Assembly: GCF_902497555.1 (NCBI RefSeq)
Contig: NZ_CABVGP010000003.1
Span: forward strand, 1,488,001-1,552,000
Length of the DNA: 64,000 bases
Source of the DNA: Amycolatopsis camponoti
GTDB lineage: Bacteria; Actinomycetota; Actinomycetes; Mycobacteriales; Pseudonocardiaceae
Direction of reading: 5' to 3'
Shown: piece by piece, positions 18,438-27,158 of the stretch
Numbering within the stretch: position 1 is the stretch's first letter
Layout of the letters: each line of letters opens with the position of its first letter
Made by a program: the position numbers and the translations under genes
Notes under the pieces: model-generated
The model's input: the letters and a program-made list of their open reading frames with translations, nothing else
Database searches by the model: none
What the model was told of the DNA's origin: nothing

Positions 18438-19193
18438 TCAGGAGTGGGAACGGATCCGCGCCCGCATGGCCTCGAGCCGTTCGGCGAACTCCGGCGAAGC
18501 CAGCGACGCGAGCTGCGGCTCGATCTCGACGTCGACGGCGTCGGCGTGCGCGGCCAGCGAGGCGGTCGTCCGGAGGCTGCGCTTGGTGGCCAGCAGCGCC
18601 TCCCGCGGCGCGGCGACCGCCGGGGCGGCGAGCTCCAGCGCGGCGTCGATGAGGTCGCCTTCGACGACTTTGAGGGCCAGCCCGGCCCGTACGGCGGCAT
18701 CGGCGTCGAGCGGCTGCCCGAACAACGTCATCGCCGCGGCCTGCTGGGGGCCGGCCAGGCGTTGCGTCATCCACGTCATCCCGCCGCCGGGGTGCAGCCC
18801 GAGCTCGAGGAACCGGGCGACGAACTTGGCGCGCGGCCCGGCGAGCCGGACGTCGGCGGCGAGCGCCAGGTTCAGCCCGGCCCCGACGGCGGCGCCCCCG
18901 ACCGCGGCGATGGTCGGCAGCGCGCACCGCGCGACGGCGAGGAAGCCCTCGTAGATGGCGCGCAGGCCGGCTTCGTCGGCGCGGCCGAGCGCGGCGAGAT
19001 CGGCGCCGGCGCAGAAGGCGGGCGGCGTGCCGGTGACGACGACGGCGTGGATCGACTCGTCCTGTTCGGCGGCTTCGACGGCGGCCGCGAGCTGGGCGGA
19101 GAGGTCGAGGGTGAGCGCGTTGCGGCTGCCGGGCGCGTCGACGGTCAGCAGCGCGACGCCTCCGGTGTGCTCGCTGACGATGCTGTCGGTCAT
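18438..19193 (-). CDS. Enoyl-CoA hydratase/isomerase family protein
   Basis: 251 aa crotonase-fold protein. The oxyanion-hole segments are visible: ALTLDLSAQLAAAVE near the N-terminus, PAFCAGADLAALG (about residues 59-71) and AVGGAAVGAGLNLALAADVR (about 96-115). The position of the first catalytic Glu is occupied by Ala/Gly (GGAAVGAG), so it may be an isomerase or other crotonase rather than a classical hydratase. Monocistronic; 262 bases separate it from korA, and I see no clear terminator. Confidence 0.85.
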   Translation of the reverse strand: MTDSIVSEHTGGVALLTVDAPGSRNALTLDLSAQLAAAVEAAEQDESIHAVVVTGTPPAFCAGADLAALGRADEAGLRAIYEGFLAVARCALPTIAAVGGAAVGAGLNLALAADVRLAGPRAKFVARFLELGLHPGGGMTWMTQRLAGPQQAAAMTLFGQPLDADAAVRAGLALKVVEGDLIDAALELAAPAVAAPREALLATKRSLRTTASLAAHADAVDVEIEPQLASLASPEFAERLEAMRARIRSHS

Positions 19194-19215
19194 CGCGTCA
19201 GGGTATTAGTGGTGC

Positions 19216-19584
19216 ATGGGGGAATTGCTGGTGGTGCTGGTGGGCAACCTGCTGACGATGATCGACATGACGGAGCTGTTCGGCGGCCGCCGTCGCCGAT
19301 CCCGGGCTGCGGCCCTCGCGCGCGGCGCGCGAGTCGAGATCCCGTGCGTACTGCGCTTCGAGGAGCTGACGGCCGGTCGCGAACGCCGAGGCAGGCTGGC
19401 GGTGGGTGACGGCCCGGTGCGGTGGCTCCCGGTGGGGGGAGAACCGGCGGAGTTCGACCCGGGCGAGCTGACGATGCAGGCGGTCGACCGGCAGGCGGTG
19501 ACGTTCCACGCGGCGGGCGGCCGCACCGAGCTGCGCCTGCACCCGGACGAGGCACCCCTGGTCCTGCGGGCTCTCGCGAGCTGA
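19216..19584 (+). CDS. Small membrane-anchored protein, unknown
   Basis: 122 aa starting at ATG. The first 18 residues (MGELLVVLVGNLLTMIDM) are hydrophobic and may anchor it; a basic patch (GGRRRRSR) follows and the rest is a compact domain with beta-strand character (VEIPCVLRFEEL, RLAVGDGPVRWLPVGG, TLRL-like strands). The layout of hydrophobic N-terminus plus a short PH-like beta domain is reminiscent of DUF2550 proteins, but similarity is too weak to claim. It is divergent from the enoyl-CoA hydratase gene with only 22 bases between starts. Confidence 0.6.
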   Translation: MGELLVVLVGNLLTMIDMTELFGGRRRRSRAAALARGARVEIPCVLRFEELTAGRERRGRLAVGDGPVRWLPVGGEPAEFDPGELTMQAVDRQAVTFHAAGGRTELRLHPDEAPLVLRALAS

Positions 19585-19653
19585 GCAGGCCTCCGGCCCC
19601 GGTGTCCAGCGTATCGGCGACGGCCGACAGTTCGGCGGCCCCGATGCCCCGGG

Positions 19654-19845
19654 GCGCGGACCTGTCCACAAGTGCCGCGGCCTGTGGAAGATGCGGCGGC
19701 TGTCCCCGGGTGCCGCGGGGCGGTGTGAAAGCGCGCGGACTTGTCCACCTGCGCTGCGGCCGGTGGAAGAAGCGGCGGCTGTCGCCAGGTGCCACGGGGC
19801 TGGGCGAAAGCGCGCGGACCTGTCCACAAGTGCCGCGACCTGGGG
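19654..19845. repeat. 79-bp tandem repeat, about 2.4 copies
   Basis: Copies begin at 19654, 19733 and 19812, each with GCGCGGAC(C/T)TGTCCAC; the period is exactly 79 twice. Copies 1 and 2 match at about 66 of 79 positions, and copies 1 and 3 share their first 26 bases. Since 79 is not a multiple of three, and the frames across it are repeats of Arg/Pro/Gly, it is not coding. Copies 1 and 2 each hold a 6-bp hairpin: TCCACA (19665) with TGTGGA (19683), and TCCACC (19744) with GGTGGA (19762). The changed base pair is compensated. It fills most of the 350-base gap between the small membrane protein and the Lrp regulator. Confidence 0.85.
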
Positions 19846-19934
19846 ACCGGTCCCGCGCACCCCGCGCGCATCCGCCCAGAACTGTCGGTACGCGCCGCTA
19901 GGCTGGAAGAAGGGGGCCGGAGGCGCGCGCCCGC

Positions 19935-20390
19935 TCAGCTCTCCGGGGTCGGGGGCCGCTCCAGCAGCCGGGAAAGCACCACCGTCGATACCGTCCGGTC
20001 CACGATCTCCAGCCCGCGCAGCCGCTCCAGCGCCGTCTCCAGGTGATGGATGTCCGCCGCTCGCAGGTGGACGATCGCGTCCGCCGCTCCCGATACCGTG
20101 TACGCCGCCACCACCTCCGGCAGCGGCTCCAGCCGGGCGCGGATGCGGGCCGGCGTGATGTTGCCCTGGCACGTGACCTCGACGAACGCCTCCGTTCCCC
20201 ACCCCAGCGCCTCCGGGTCGACCACCGCCGTGAAGCCCCGCAGGATGCCCGTTTCGAGGAGCCGGTCGACCCGCCGCTTCACCGCCGGGGCGGACAGGCC
20301 GACCACTTTGCCGATCTCCGCGTAGCTGGAGCGCGCGTTCGCCACGAGGCACGAAACGATTCGCTGGTCGATGGTGTTCACACGCAACAC
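19935..20390 (-). CDS. Lrp/AsnC family transcriptional regulator
   Basis: 151 aa with the usual two-part layout. The N-terminal helix-turn-helix reads NTIDQRIVSCLVANARSSYA and continues EIGKVVGLSAPAVKRRVDRL (residues 5-44). It is followed by the ligand-binding RAM domain (YTVSGAADAIVHLRAADIHH, about 92-111). Start is GTG at 20390. It is divergently transcribed from the dimethylargininase gene, and the short shared spacer suggests that it controls that gene and itself, probably in response to an amino acid such as arginine or ornithine (inference). Confidence 0.9.
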   Translation of the reverse strand: MLRVNTIDQRIVSCLVANARSSYAEIGKVVGLSAPAVKRRVDRLLETGILRGFTAVVDPEALGWGTEAFVEVTCQGNITPARIRARLEPLPEVVAAYTVSGAADAIVHLRAADIHHLETALERLRGLEIVDRTVSTVVLSRLLERPPTPES

Positions 20391-20473
20391 TTAGCACAGA
20401 TACGCGCAGCGAACAGCGATTGATTGCGATATTAGGCGCCCCTTACCCTACAATCATGCAGGGATCATCGCCA
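20391..20473. promoter_or_regulatory. Divergent lrp / dimethylargininase promoter region
   Basis: Locally AT-rich compared with its surroundings. On the plus strand TTGCGA (20424-20429) and TACAAT (20449-20454), 19 bases apart, look like -35 and -10 boxes. Transcription would begin near 20461, which excludes the TTG at 20420 and the ATG at 20456 and supports the ATG at 20474 as translation start. Lrp sites are expected here but no clear consensus is visible. Confidence 0.5.
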
Positions 20474-21301
20474 ATGCGCGTACCGACCACCCGTCGATAC
20501 CTGATGTGCCCCCCGCGCCACTTCGCGGTGGACTACGTGATCAACCCCTGGATGGACCCGACCCAGCCGGTCAGCGCCGACGTCGCGATGGCGCAGTGGA
20601 CCGAGCTGCGCGACACCTACCGCCGCCTCGGCCACACCGTCGAGGAGATCGACGCCCAGCCCGGCCTGCCCGACATGGTCTTCGCCGCGAACTCCGGCAC
20701 GGTCGTCGACGGCCGCGTGCTCGGCTCCCGGTTCCGCGCGCCGCAGCGCGCCGCCGAGGCCGAGCACTTCCGCCGCTGGTTCGTCGAGCACGGCTACCGC
20801 GACATCACCATGCCGGAGAAGATCAACGAGGCCGAGGGCGACTTCGCCTGGACCGGCACCCTGCTGCTGGCCGGCACCGGCTTCCGCACCGACCCGGCCG
20901 CGCACGCCGAAGCCCAGGAGGTCCTCGGCGTCCCGGTCGTCTCGCTGCACCTGGTCGACCCGCTGTACTACCACCTCGACACGGCGTTGTTCGTGCTCGC
21001 CGAAGCGACGGACACGACGCGCGCGCAGATCGTCTACTACCCGGAGGCGTTCTCGGCCGGCACGCGCCGCGTGCTGGAGCGGCTGTTCCCCGACGCCGTG
21101 CGAGCGACGAAAGAAGACGCGGAGTGTTTCGGCCTCAACGGCGTCTCCGATGGCCGCAATGTCGTCCTGCCCGTCGAGGCCACCCGGTTGGGTGAACTCC
21201 TCGCCGATCGGGGGTACGAGCCGGTCTACGTCGACATCTCCGAGCTGCGGAAAGCCGGCGGCGGACCCAAGTGCTGCACCCTGGAAATCCGGAAGGGCTG
21301 A
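20474..21301 (+). CDS. Dimethylarginine dimethylaminohydrolase (dimethylargininase)
   Basis: 275 aa. It hydrolyses N-methylated arginine to citrulline and methylamine, or acts as a related amidinohydrolase of the guanidino-group-modifying fold. Visible signatures are RRYLMCPPRHFAVDYVINPW at the N-terminus, NSGTVVDGRVLGSRF (about 74-88), the substrate region EGDFAWTG (about 119-126), the catalytic His in LYYHLDTALF (about 163-172) and the catalytic Cys near the end in GGPKCCTLEIRKG. The ATG at 20474 has AGGGA ten bases upstream and fits the promoter. In Actinobacteria this gene often stands with ornithine aminotransferase; none is seen here. Confidence 0.87.
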   Translation: MRVPTTRRYLMCPPRHFAVDYVINPWMDPTQPVSADVAMAQWTELRDTYRRLGHTVEEIDAQPGLPDMVFAANSGTVVDGRVLGSRFRAPQRAAEAEHFRRWFVEHGYRDITMPEKINEAEGDFAWTGTLLLAGTGFRTDPAAHAEAQEVLGVPVVSLHLVDPLYYHLDTALFVLAEATDTTRAQIVYYPEAFSAGTRRVLERLFPDAVRATKEDAECFGLNGVSDGRNVVLPVEATRLGELLADRGYEPVYVDISELRKAGGGPKCCTLEIRKG

Positions 21302-21381
21302 TTTTCGCCGAATCCTGTAACTCACCCGTTTGCCATGGCGATTAATCGAGGTAACAAATCGACTACTCGCGGTGGCAGGCG

Positions 21382-22041
21382 GTGGGAGTGGTGACGGTGA
21401 ACCTCGCCCTGCACGGGATCGGGCGGCCGGCGCGTCAGCTCGACCCGGGCGAGAACGAGCGCTGGGTGACGGTCGAGCAGTTCGAGCAGCTGCTCGAGGC
21501 CGTCGCCGAGCGCGAAGACGTCCACCTCACGTTCGACGACGGCAACGAGTCGGACGTCGAGATCGCCCTGCCGAGGCTGGTCGACCGCGGGTTGACGGCG
21601 GAGTTCTTCCCGCTCGCCGGCCGCCTCGGCCAGCGCGGCTACCTCGAGCGCGGCGGCCTGCGCGAACTCGTGCGCGCGGGGATGGAGATCGGCTCGCACG
21701 GCTGGGAGCCACGCGACTGGCGCCACCTCGACGAGCGCCACGCCCGTCGCGAGCTGACCGACGCGCCGAATCTGCTCGGCGACCTGTGCGGACGTCAGGT
21801 GCGCCGGTTCTCGCTGCCGTTCGGCGCGTACGACCGCCGGGTGCTGAGCCGGCTGCGGCAGGCGGGCGCGACGCGGGTGTACACGAGCGACGGCGGCGCG
21901 GCGAGCCACGACGAGTGGCTGCAGGCGCGGACCGAACTCCGGCACGACCTCGACGGCGACTGGCTGGACGACGTGCTCGTCGCCGGGCAGCGGCGGGCCG
22001 GGAACTGGGTGAGCCGCGTGTTCCGGCGCGGTGTCCGTTAA
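21382..22041 (+). CDS. Polysaccharide deacetylase family protein
   Basis: 219 aa, NodB-like deacetylase fold. Motif 1 HLTFDDGNESD (about residues 49-59, with the two Asp), motif 2 EIGSHGWEPRDW (about 102-113, one His kept; the family usually has H-x2/3-H) and FSLPFGAYDRRVL (about 144-156) are present. There is no signal peptide, so a cytosolic or carbohydrate-precursor role is likely. Several GTG codons occur at the start (21382, 21388, 21391, 21397), so the exact start is uncertain. It precedes a secreted chitosanase and the exopolysaccharide locus. Confidence 0.8.
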   Translation: MGVVTVNLALHGIGRPARQLDPGENERWVTVEQFEQLLEAVAEREDVHLTFDDGNESDVEIALPRLVDRGLTAEFFPLAGRLGQRGYLERGGLRELVRAGMEIGSHGWEPRDWRHLDERHARRELTDAPNLLGDLCGRQVRRFSLPFGAYDRRVLSRLRQAGATRVYTSDGGAASHDEWLQARTELRHDLDGDWLDDVLVAGQRRAGNWVSRVFRRGVR

Positions 22042-22218
22042 GCCGGATTCCGCTGAGCCGGCCGGTCCCGGCCATCGGCACACCGCCCGGGCCCCGTCCC
22101 GCGCCCCGGACTCCGGTGAGCAGCCTTTTCGTCAACTTCGCTCACCTGATGGGAAATTCCCGCACCGCGGGGTCTTGTACGCGCTCTCGCGCGGGTGCAT
22201 CCTGGTCGCCTCGCCGCC

Positions 22219-22237
22219 GTAAGGAAAGTTTCCTAAC
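22219..22237. promoter_or_regulatory. Near-perfect 19-bp inverted repeat upstream of chitosanase
   Basis: GTAAGGAAAGTTTCCTAAC has arms GTAAGGAAA and TTTCCTAAC around a central G; eight of nine pairs match. It ends 17 bases before the chitosanase ATG and just before its AGGGAG ribosome-binding site. Such GGAAA-n-TTTCC elements are typical operator shapes ahead of secreted carbohydrate-active enzyme genes in actinomycetes; the binding regulator is not known here. Confidence 0.6.
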
Positions 22238-22254
22238 TAAAGGGAGCACCAGGA

Positions 22255-22956
22255 ATGCGGAAACTGATCCTGCTCGCGACCATGGCGCTCGCCGCGGCCG
22301 TGATGCCCTCGGCCCTCGCGTCGGCGGCGCAAGCCCCCGCCCCGGCCGCGGCACCCGCGACCACCGCGGCCGCCCCGACCGCGGCCCAGCTGCTCGCCAA
22401 GACGAACAGCTGCAAGCAGATCTCCAACGGCAAGTACAAGACCGACGAAGACGTTTCGGCCAAGACCGTCGCCGTCTGCGACGCCAACGGCGCCGTGTTC
22501 TGGAAAGCCGACATGGACATCGACTGCGACGGCCAGCGCTCCTCGCAGTGCAACGAGGACACCGACTGCTGCTACCAGGACGACACGGCGTTCCACCAGT
22601 CCGACGGCAAGCCGCTCAACGCCGCGAAGCTGCCCTACATCGTGGTGCCCAGCTCGAGCAGCATCTGGAAGTACTCGTCGTCGCAGCTGAAGGGTGGCGG
22701 CTCCTGCGCCGTGATCTACAACGGCAAGGTCGAGTACGCGGTCATCGGCGACACCGGGCCGACGCAGATCATCGGTGAAGCCTCCTACGCGACGGCGAAG
22801 GACCTCGGCATCAACCCCGACCCGTCCAACGGCGGCACCGACTCCGGTGTGACGTACATCTGCTTCAAGAACTCGACGGTGTCGCCGATCGAGAACCACT
22901 CGGCCGCGACGAGCAAGGGTCAGAGTCTCGCGACCACCTTCGTGAACAACAACTGA
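22255..22956 (+). CDS. Secreted chitosanase, glycoside hydrolase family 75-like
   Basis: 233 aa. A Sec signal peptide (MRKLILLATMALAAAVMPSA, cleavage near ASAAQA) and an Ala/Pro/Thr linker precede the enzyme domain at about residue 45. GH75 signatures: KADMDIDCDG (about 84-93), the CNEDTDCCYQD cysteine cluster, and AVIGDTGPTQIIGEAS (about 162-177), which supplies an Asp and a Glu spaced as the catalytic pair of the family. It hydrolyses chitosan outside the cell. A terminator follows at 22971. The neighbouring deacetylase could make chitosan from chitin, but that protein lacks a signal peptide. Confidence 0.88.
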   Translation: MRKLILLATMALAAAVMPSALASAAQAPAPAAAPATTAAAPTAAQLLAKTNSCKQISNGKYKTDEDVSAKTVAVCDANGAVFWKADMDIDCDGQRSSQCNEDTDCCYQDDTAFHQSDGKPLNAAKLPYIVVPSSSSIWKYSSSQLKGGGSCAVIYNGKVEYAVIGDTGPTQIIGEASYATAKDLGINPDPSNGGTDSGVTYICFKNSTVSPIENHSAATSKGQSLATTFVNNN

Positions 22957-22970
22957 CGCGAGCTTTCCCG

Positions 22971-23001
22971 GGGGCCGATCCGCATCCGGCGGATCGGCCC
23001 C
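22971..23001 (+). terminator. Terminator after chitosanase
   Basis: 13-bp perfect stem GGGGCCGATCCGC (22971-22983) with 22989-23001, loop ATCCG, followed by TTCTCG, 14 bases past the stop codon. It separates the chitosanase from the exopolysaccharide locus that begins at 23203. Confidence 0.85.
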
Positions 23002-23202
23002 TTCTCGCCACCGCCTGACGACAACCGCGTCGACCGCGTTGCCCACCCACTGCAAGATGCAATTCGACATCCGATTTTCACGGGAAAACCGTTACGCCTA
23101 ACGGCCTCCTCACGCTTTACCCCGTTCGCCGCCCTCCCGGTAACGATCCAGGGGGCCCGGCCGACCAACTTGAGGGTCGCGCGGAATAGCGGAGGTTTTG
23201 GC

Positions 23203-24499
<1,297 letters not shown>

Positions 24500-24519
<20 letters not shown>

Positions 24520-25690
24520 AGCGCTCATCCTCGTCGAAAACCTGTCCGTCCCCTTCGACCGGCGGGTCTGGCAGGAGTCCACGACCCTGCGCGACGCCGG
24601 GTGGGAAGTCCACGTGATCTGCCCGCAGGGCACCAAGCGCGACACCGAGGCCGAGGCCGTCGTCGACGGCGTCCACATCCACCGGTACCCGCTCAAGGCG
24701 GCGACCGGCGGCCCGGCCGGCTACCTGCAGGAGTACGGCAGCGCGCTGTGGCACACGCTGCGGCTGGCCCGGAAGGTCGGGCCGGTCGACGTCGTGCACG
24801 CCTGCAACCCGCCGGACCTGCTGTACCTGGTCGCGAAGGTGCTGAAGCGCCAGGGCGCGCGGTTCATCTTCGACCAGCACGACCTCTGCCCGGAGCTGTA
24901 CCTCTCGCGGTTCGACCGCGGGCAGGACCTGCTCTACCGCGGGGTCTGCGCCCTCGAACGCGCCACCTACCGTGCCGCCGACGTCGTCATCTCGACGAAC
25001 GAGAGCTACAAGCAGGTCGCCCGGATCCGCGGCGGCAAGAAGCCCGAAGACGTCTACGTCGTGCGCAGCGCCCCGGTCGTCGAGCGGTTCCACGAGGTCC
25101 CCGTCGAGCCCGAGCTGAAGAAGGGCAAGCCCTTCATGCTCGCCTACCTCGGCGTGATGGGCCCCCAGGACGGCGTCGACTACGCCCTGCGCGCGCTCGC
25201 GAAGCTGCGGGACGAGATCGGGCGCACCGACTGGCACGCGGTGTTCGTCGGCTCCGGCGACGCCTTCGACGACATGGTCGAGCTCTCGGCCAAGCTCGGG
25301 CTGGCCAACCAGGTCGAGTTCACCGGCCGGATCCCCGACGAGGACCTGGTCCGCTACCTGTCCACCGCCGACGTCTGCCTGTCGCCGGACCCGCTCAACC
25401 CGCTGAACGACGTCTCCACGATGAACAAGGTCATGGAGTACATGGCGATGAGCAAGCCGATCGTCTCGTTCGAGCTGCGCGAGGCGCGCGTTTCGGCGGG
25501 CGACGCGGCGGTCTACGCCCCGGCGAACGACGAGGCGGCGTTCGCGAAGCTCGTCTCGCAGCTGCTCGACGACCCGGAGGAGCGAGTCCGGATGGGCAAG
25601 CTCGGGCAGGCCAGGGTCGCCGGCACGCTCTCGTGGGAGAACTCGGCGAAGAACTTGCTCGCCGCGTATGAGCACGCCGTGAAGTCCTGA
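24500..25690 (+). CDS. Glycosyltransferase family 4
   Basis: 396 aa, GT-B fold. N-terminal LILVENLSVPFDRRVWQEST is the acceptor side (typical of actinobacterial EPS GT4 enzymes), followed by FDQHDLCPELYLSRF. The C-terminal domain has the nucleotide-binding FTGRIPDEDLVRYLSTADVC and the MNKVMEYMAMSKPIVSFE loop with conserved acidic residues. The ATG at 24500 overlaps the preceding gene by 20 bases; a TTG at 24488 in the same frame is an alternative. Likely adds a sugar to the lipid-linked repeat unit. Confidence 0.88.
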
Positions 25691-25799
25691 TCGCCGTTAG
25701 GTCAAGAAGTCACCGGACGTGTAACCAAAGCACTCGGCTCGACGACGGATCGGGTAACCGGCCGATCATGTGGATCCGTTCGGCGTACCCGTCTCAGGA

Positions 25800-27158
25800 A
25801 TGGAGATACCGCCGTTGACTGACGACACGGTGCGCCTGGCCCTGATCGGGCAGGTCCTCCGCAGACGCTGGCGGCTGCTCGTCGCCCTCGCCGTCCTGGG
25901 CGCGGCCGTCGGCGCCGGCGCGTCGGTGCTCTTCTCGCCCGGCTACCAGACCTCCTCGAGCGTTCTGCTCCAGGGACCGCGGCAGGCGGACGAGCTGCTC
26001 ACCCAGGCCGAGGTCGCGACCAGCTCGGTCGTCTTCGACCGCGCCGCGGCCGTGCTGCCGTGGCACCCGAGCGGCGCCGACCTGAAGAAGCAGGTCACCG
26101 CGTCCGTCGCGAACGGCAACGTCGTGACGATCACCGTCTCGGCCGACACCGCCGAGCACGCCCAGCAGCTCGCCGACCAGGTCGCGCAGCAGTTCGTGAA
26201 GTACTCGGGCCAGCTGGCCAGCAACTCCGCGGACGCGTCGGTGCAGCTGGCCCAGGAACAGCGCGAGTCGCTGCGCCAGCAGGTCCAGCTGACCACGCAG
26301 AAGATCAGCGACCTCGCCAAGACCGTCGGCGGTGACCTGACCGTGGAGAGCGTCCAGGTCCGCACGCAGCTCGAAGGCCTGCGGACGTCGCTGGAGCAGG
26401 CGATCAACGACCTCAACCAGGCCGACCTCGCGACCGGCGTCGGCAACACCGTGGTGCTCGGTCCGTCCGAGCGCCCGGCCGGGCCGGCCGCGCCGACGCT
26501 GGTGCAGCTCGTCGCCGGGGGCGCGGTCCTGTTCTTCCTCGCCGGCGTGTTCGGCCACCTCTTCGCCGCGCGCGCCGACCGGCGGCTGCGGGGCGAACCG
26601 GAGATCGCCTCGGCGCTCGGCTCGCCGATCCTGGCCGGCGTCGACGTCACGACGCCGCAGGGCGACCGCCTCCCGGCGACCGGCCTCTACGGCAAGCTGC
26701 GGCGGCTGCTCGGCGGCGACCGGCCGTGGGTGCTGCCGCCCATCGCGACGTCGGCCGACGCCGTCAACCGCGACATCCGCTACCGCCGGGTGCTGGCCCG
26801 GCTGGCCACCGGCCCCGCCGACGTCCTGGCGCTCGTCGCCGAGGACGACGAAACCGGCAAGCTGGCCGCCGGGCAGCTCGCCGAGCTGGCCGACCGGCTG
26901 TCCGTGCCGCTGCGGATCTTCGAGTTCGCGGCCGGCCGGCCGACGGTGCCGGACGCCGGCCCCGACGCCGGTGTCCTGGTCGTGCTCAGCGCCGGCTCCC
27001 GCACCGCGTGGGAGCTCGTCCGGCTCGCCGAGGCCTGCTCCGACGCGGGCCAGGAGATCGTCGGCGCGGTCCTCTCCCATCCCGTCCGGTCGTCCGGGCC
27101 GGAAGCCGAACCCGTGGCGGAAGACGCCCCCGAGAAAGCCCTGGCAGGTTCGGCGTGA
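25800..27158 (+). CDS. Wzz-like polysaccharide co-polymerase with degenerate kinase domain (1)
   Basis: About 452 aa. One N-terminal helix (RRRWRLLVALAVLGAAVGAGA), an extracellular Wzz-type region with coiled-coil heptads (LAQEQRESLRQQVQLTTQKI), a second helix (LVQLVAGGAVLFFLAGVFGH, about residues 234-253) and a cytoplasmic domain laid out like bacterial tyrosine kinases. The P-loop site reads LVAEDDETGKLAAGQLAELA, with no normal G-x4-GKS/T, so kinase activity is doubtful. The start is uncertain: GTG 25770, ATG 25800, or TTG 25815, which has GGAG nine bases upstream. The stop overlaps the GTG of the second Wzz-like gene. Confidence 0.8.
   Translation: MEIPPLTDDTVRLALIGQVLRRRWRLLVALAVLGAAVGAGASVLFSPGYQTSSSVLLQGPRQADELLTQAEVATSSVVFDRAAAVLPWHPSGADLKKQVTASVANGNVVTITVSADTAEHAQQLADQVAQQFVKYSGQLASNSADASVQLAQEQRESLRQQVQLTTQKISDLAKTVGGDLTVESVQVRTQLEGLRTSLEQAINDLNQADLATGVGNTVVLGPSERPAGPAAPTLVQLVAGGAVLFFLAGVFGHLFAARADRRLRGEPEIASALGSPILAGVDVTTPQGDRLPATGLYGKLRRLLGGDRPWVLPPIATSADAVNRDIRYRRVLARLATGPADVLALVAEDDETGKLAAGQLAELADRLSVPLRIFEFAAGRPTVPDAGPDAGVLVVLSAGSRTAWELVRLAEACSDAGQEIVGAVLSHPVRSSGPEAEPVAEDAPEKALAGSA

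Noticed and set aside
19654..19845. CRISPR array
   Set aside because: The copies are adjoining 79-bp units that vary along their whole length, with no repeat-spacer alternation and no cas genes.
19190..20397. Overlapping minus-strand frames with repeated RHLWTGPR-type segments
   Set aside because: The repeated segments come from the 79-bp tandem repeat, whose period breaks the frame. There is no start signal or domain.
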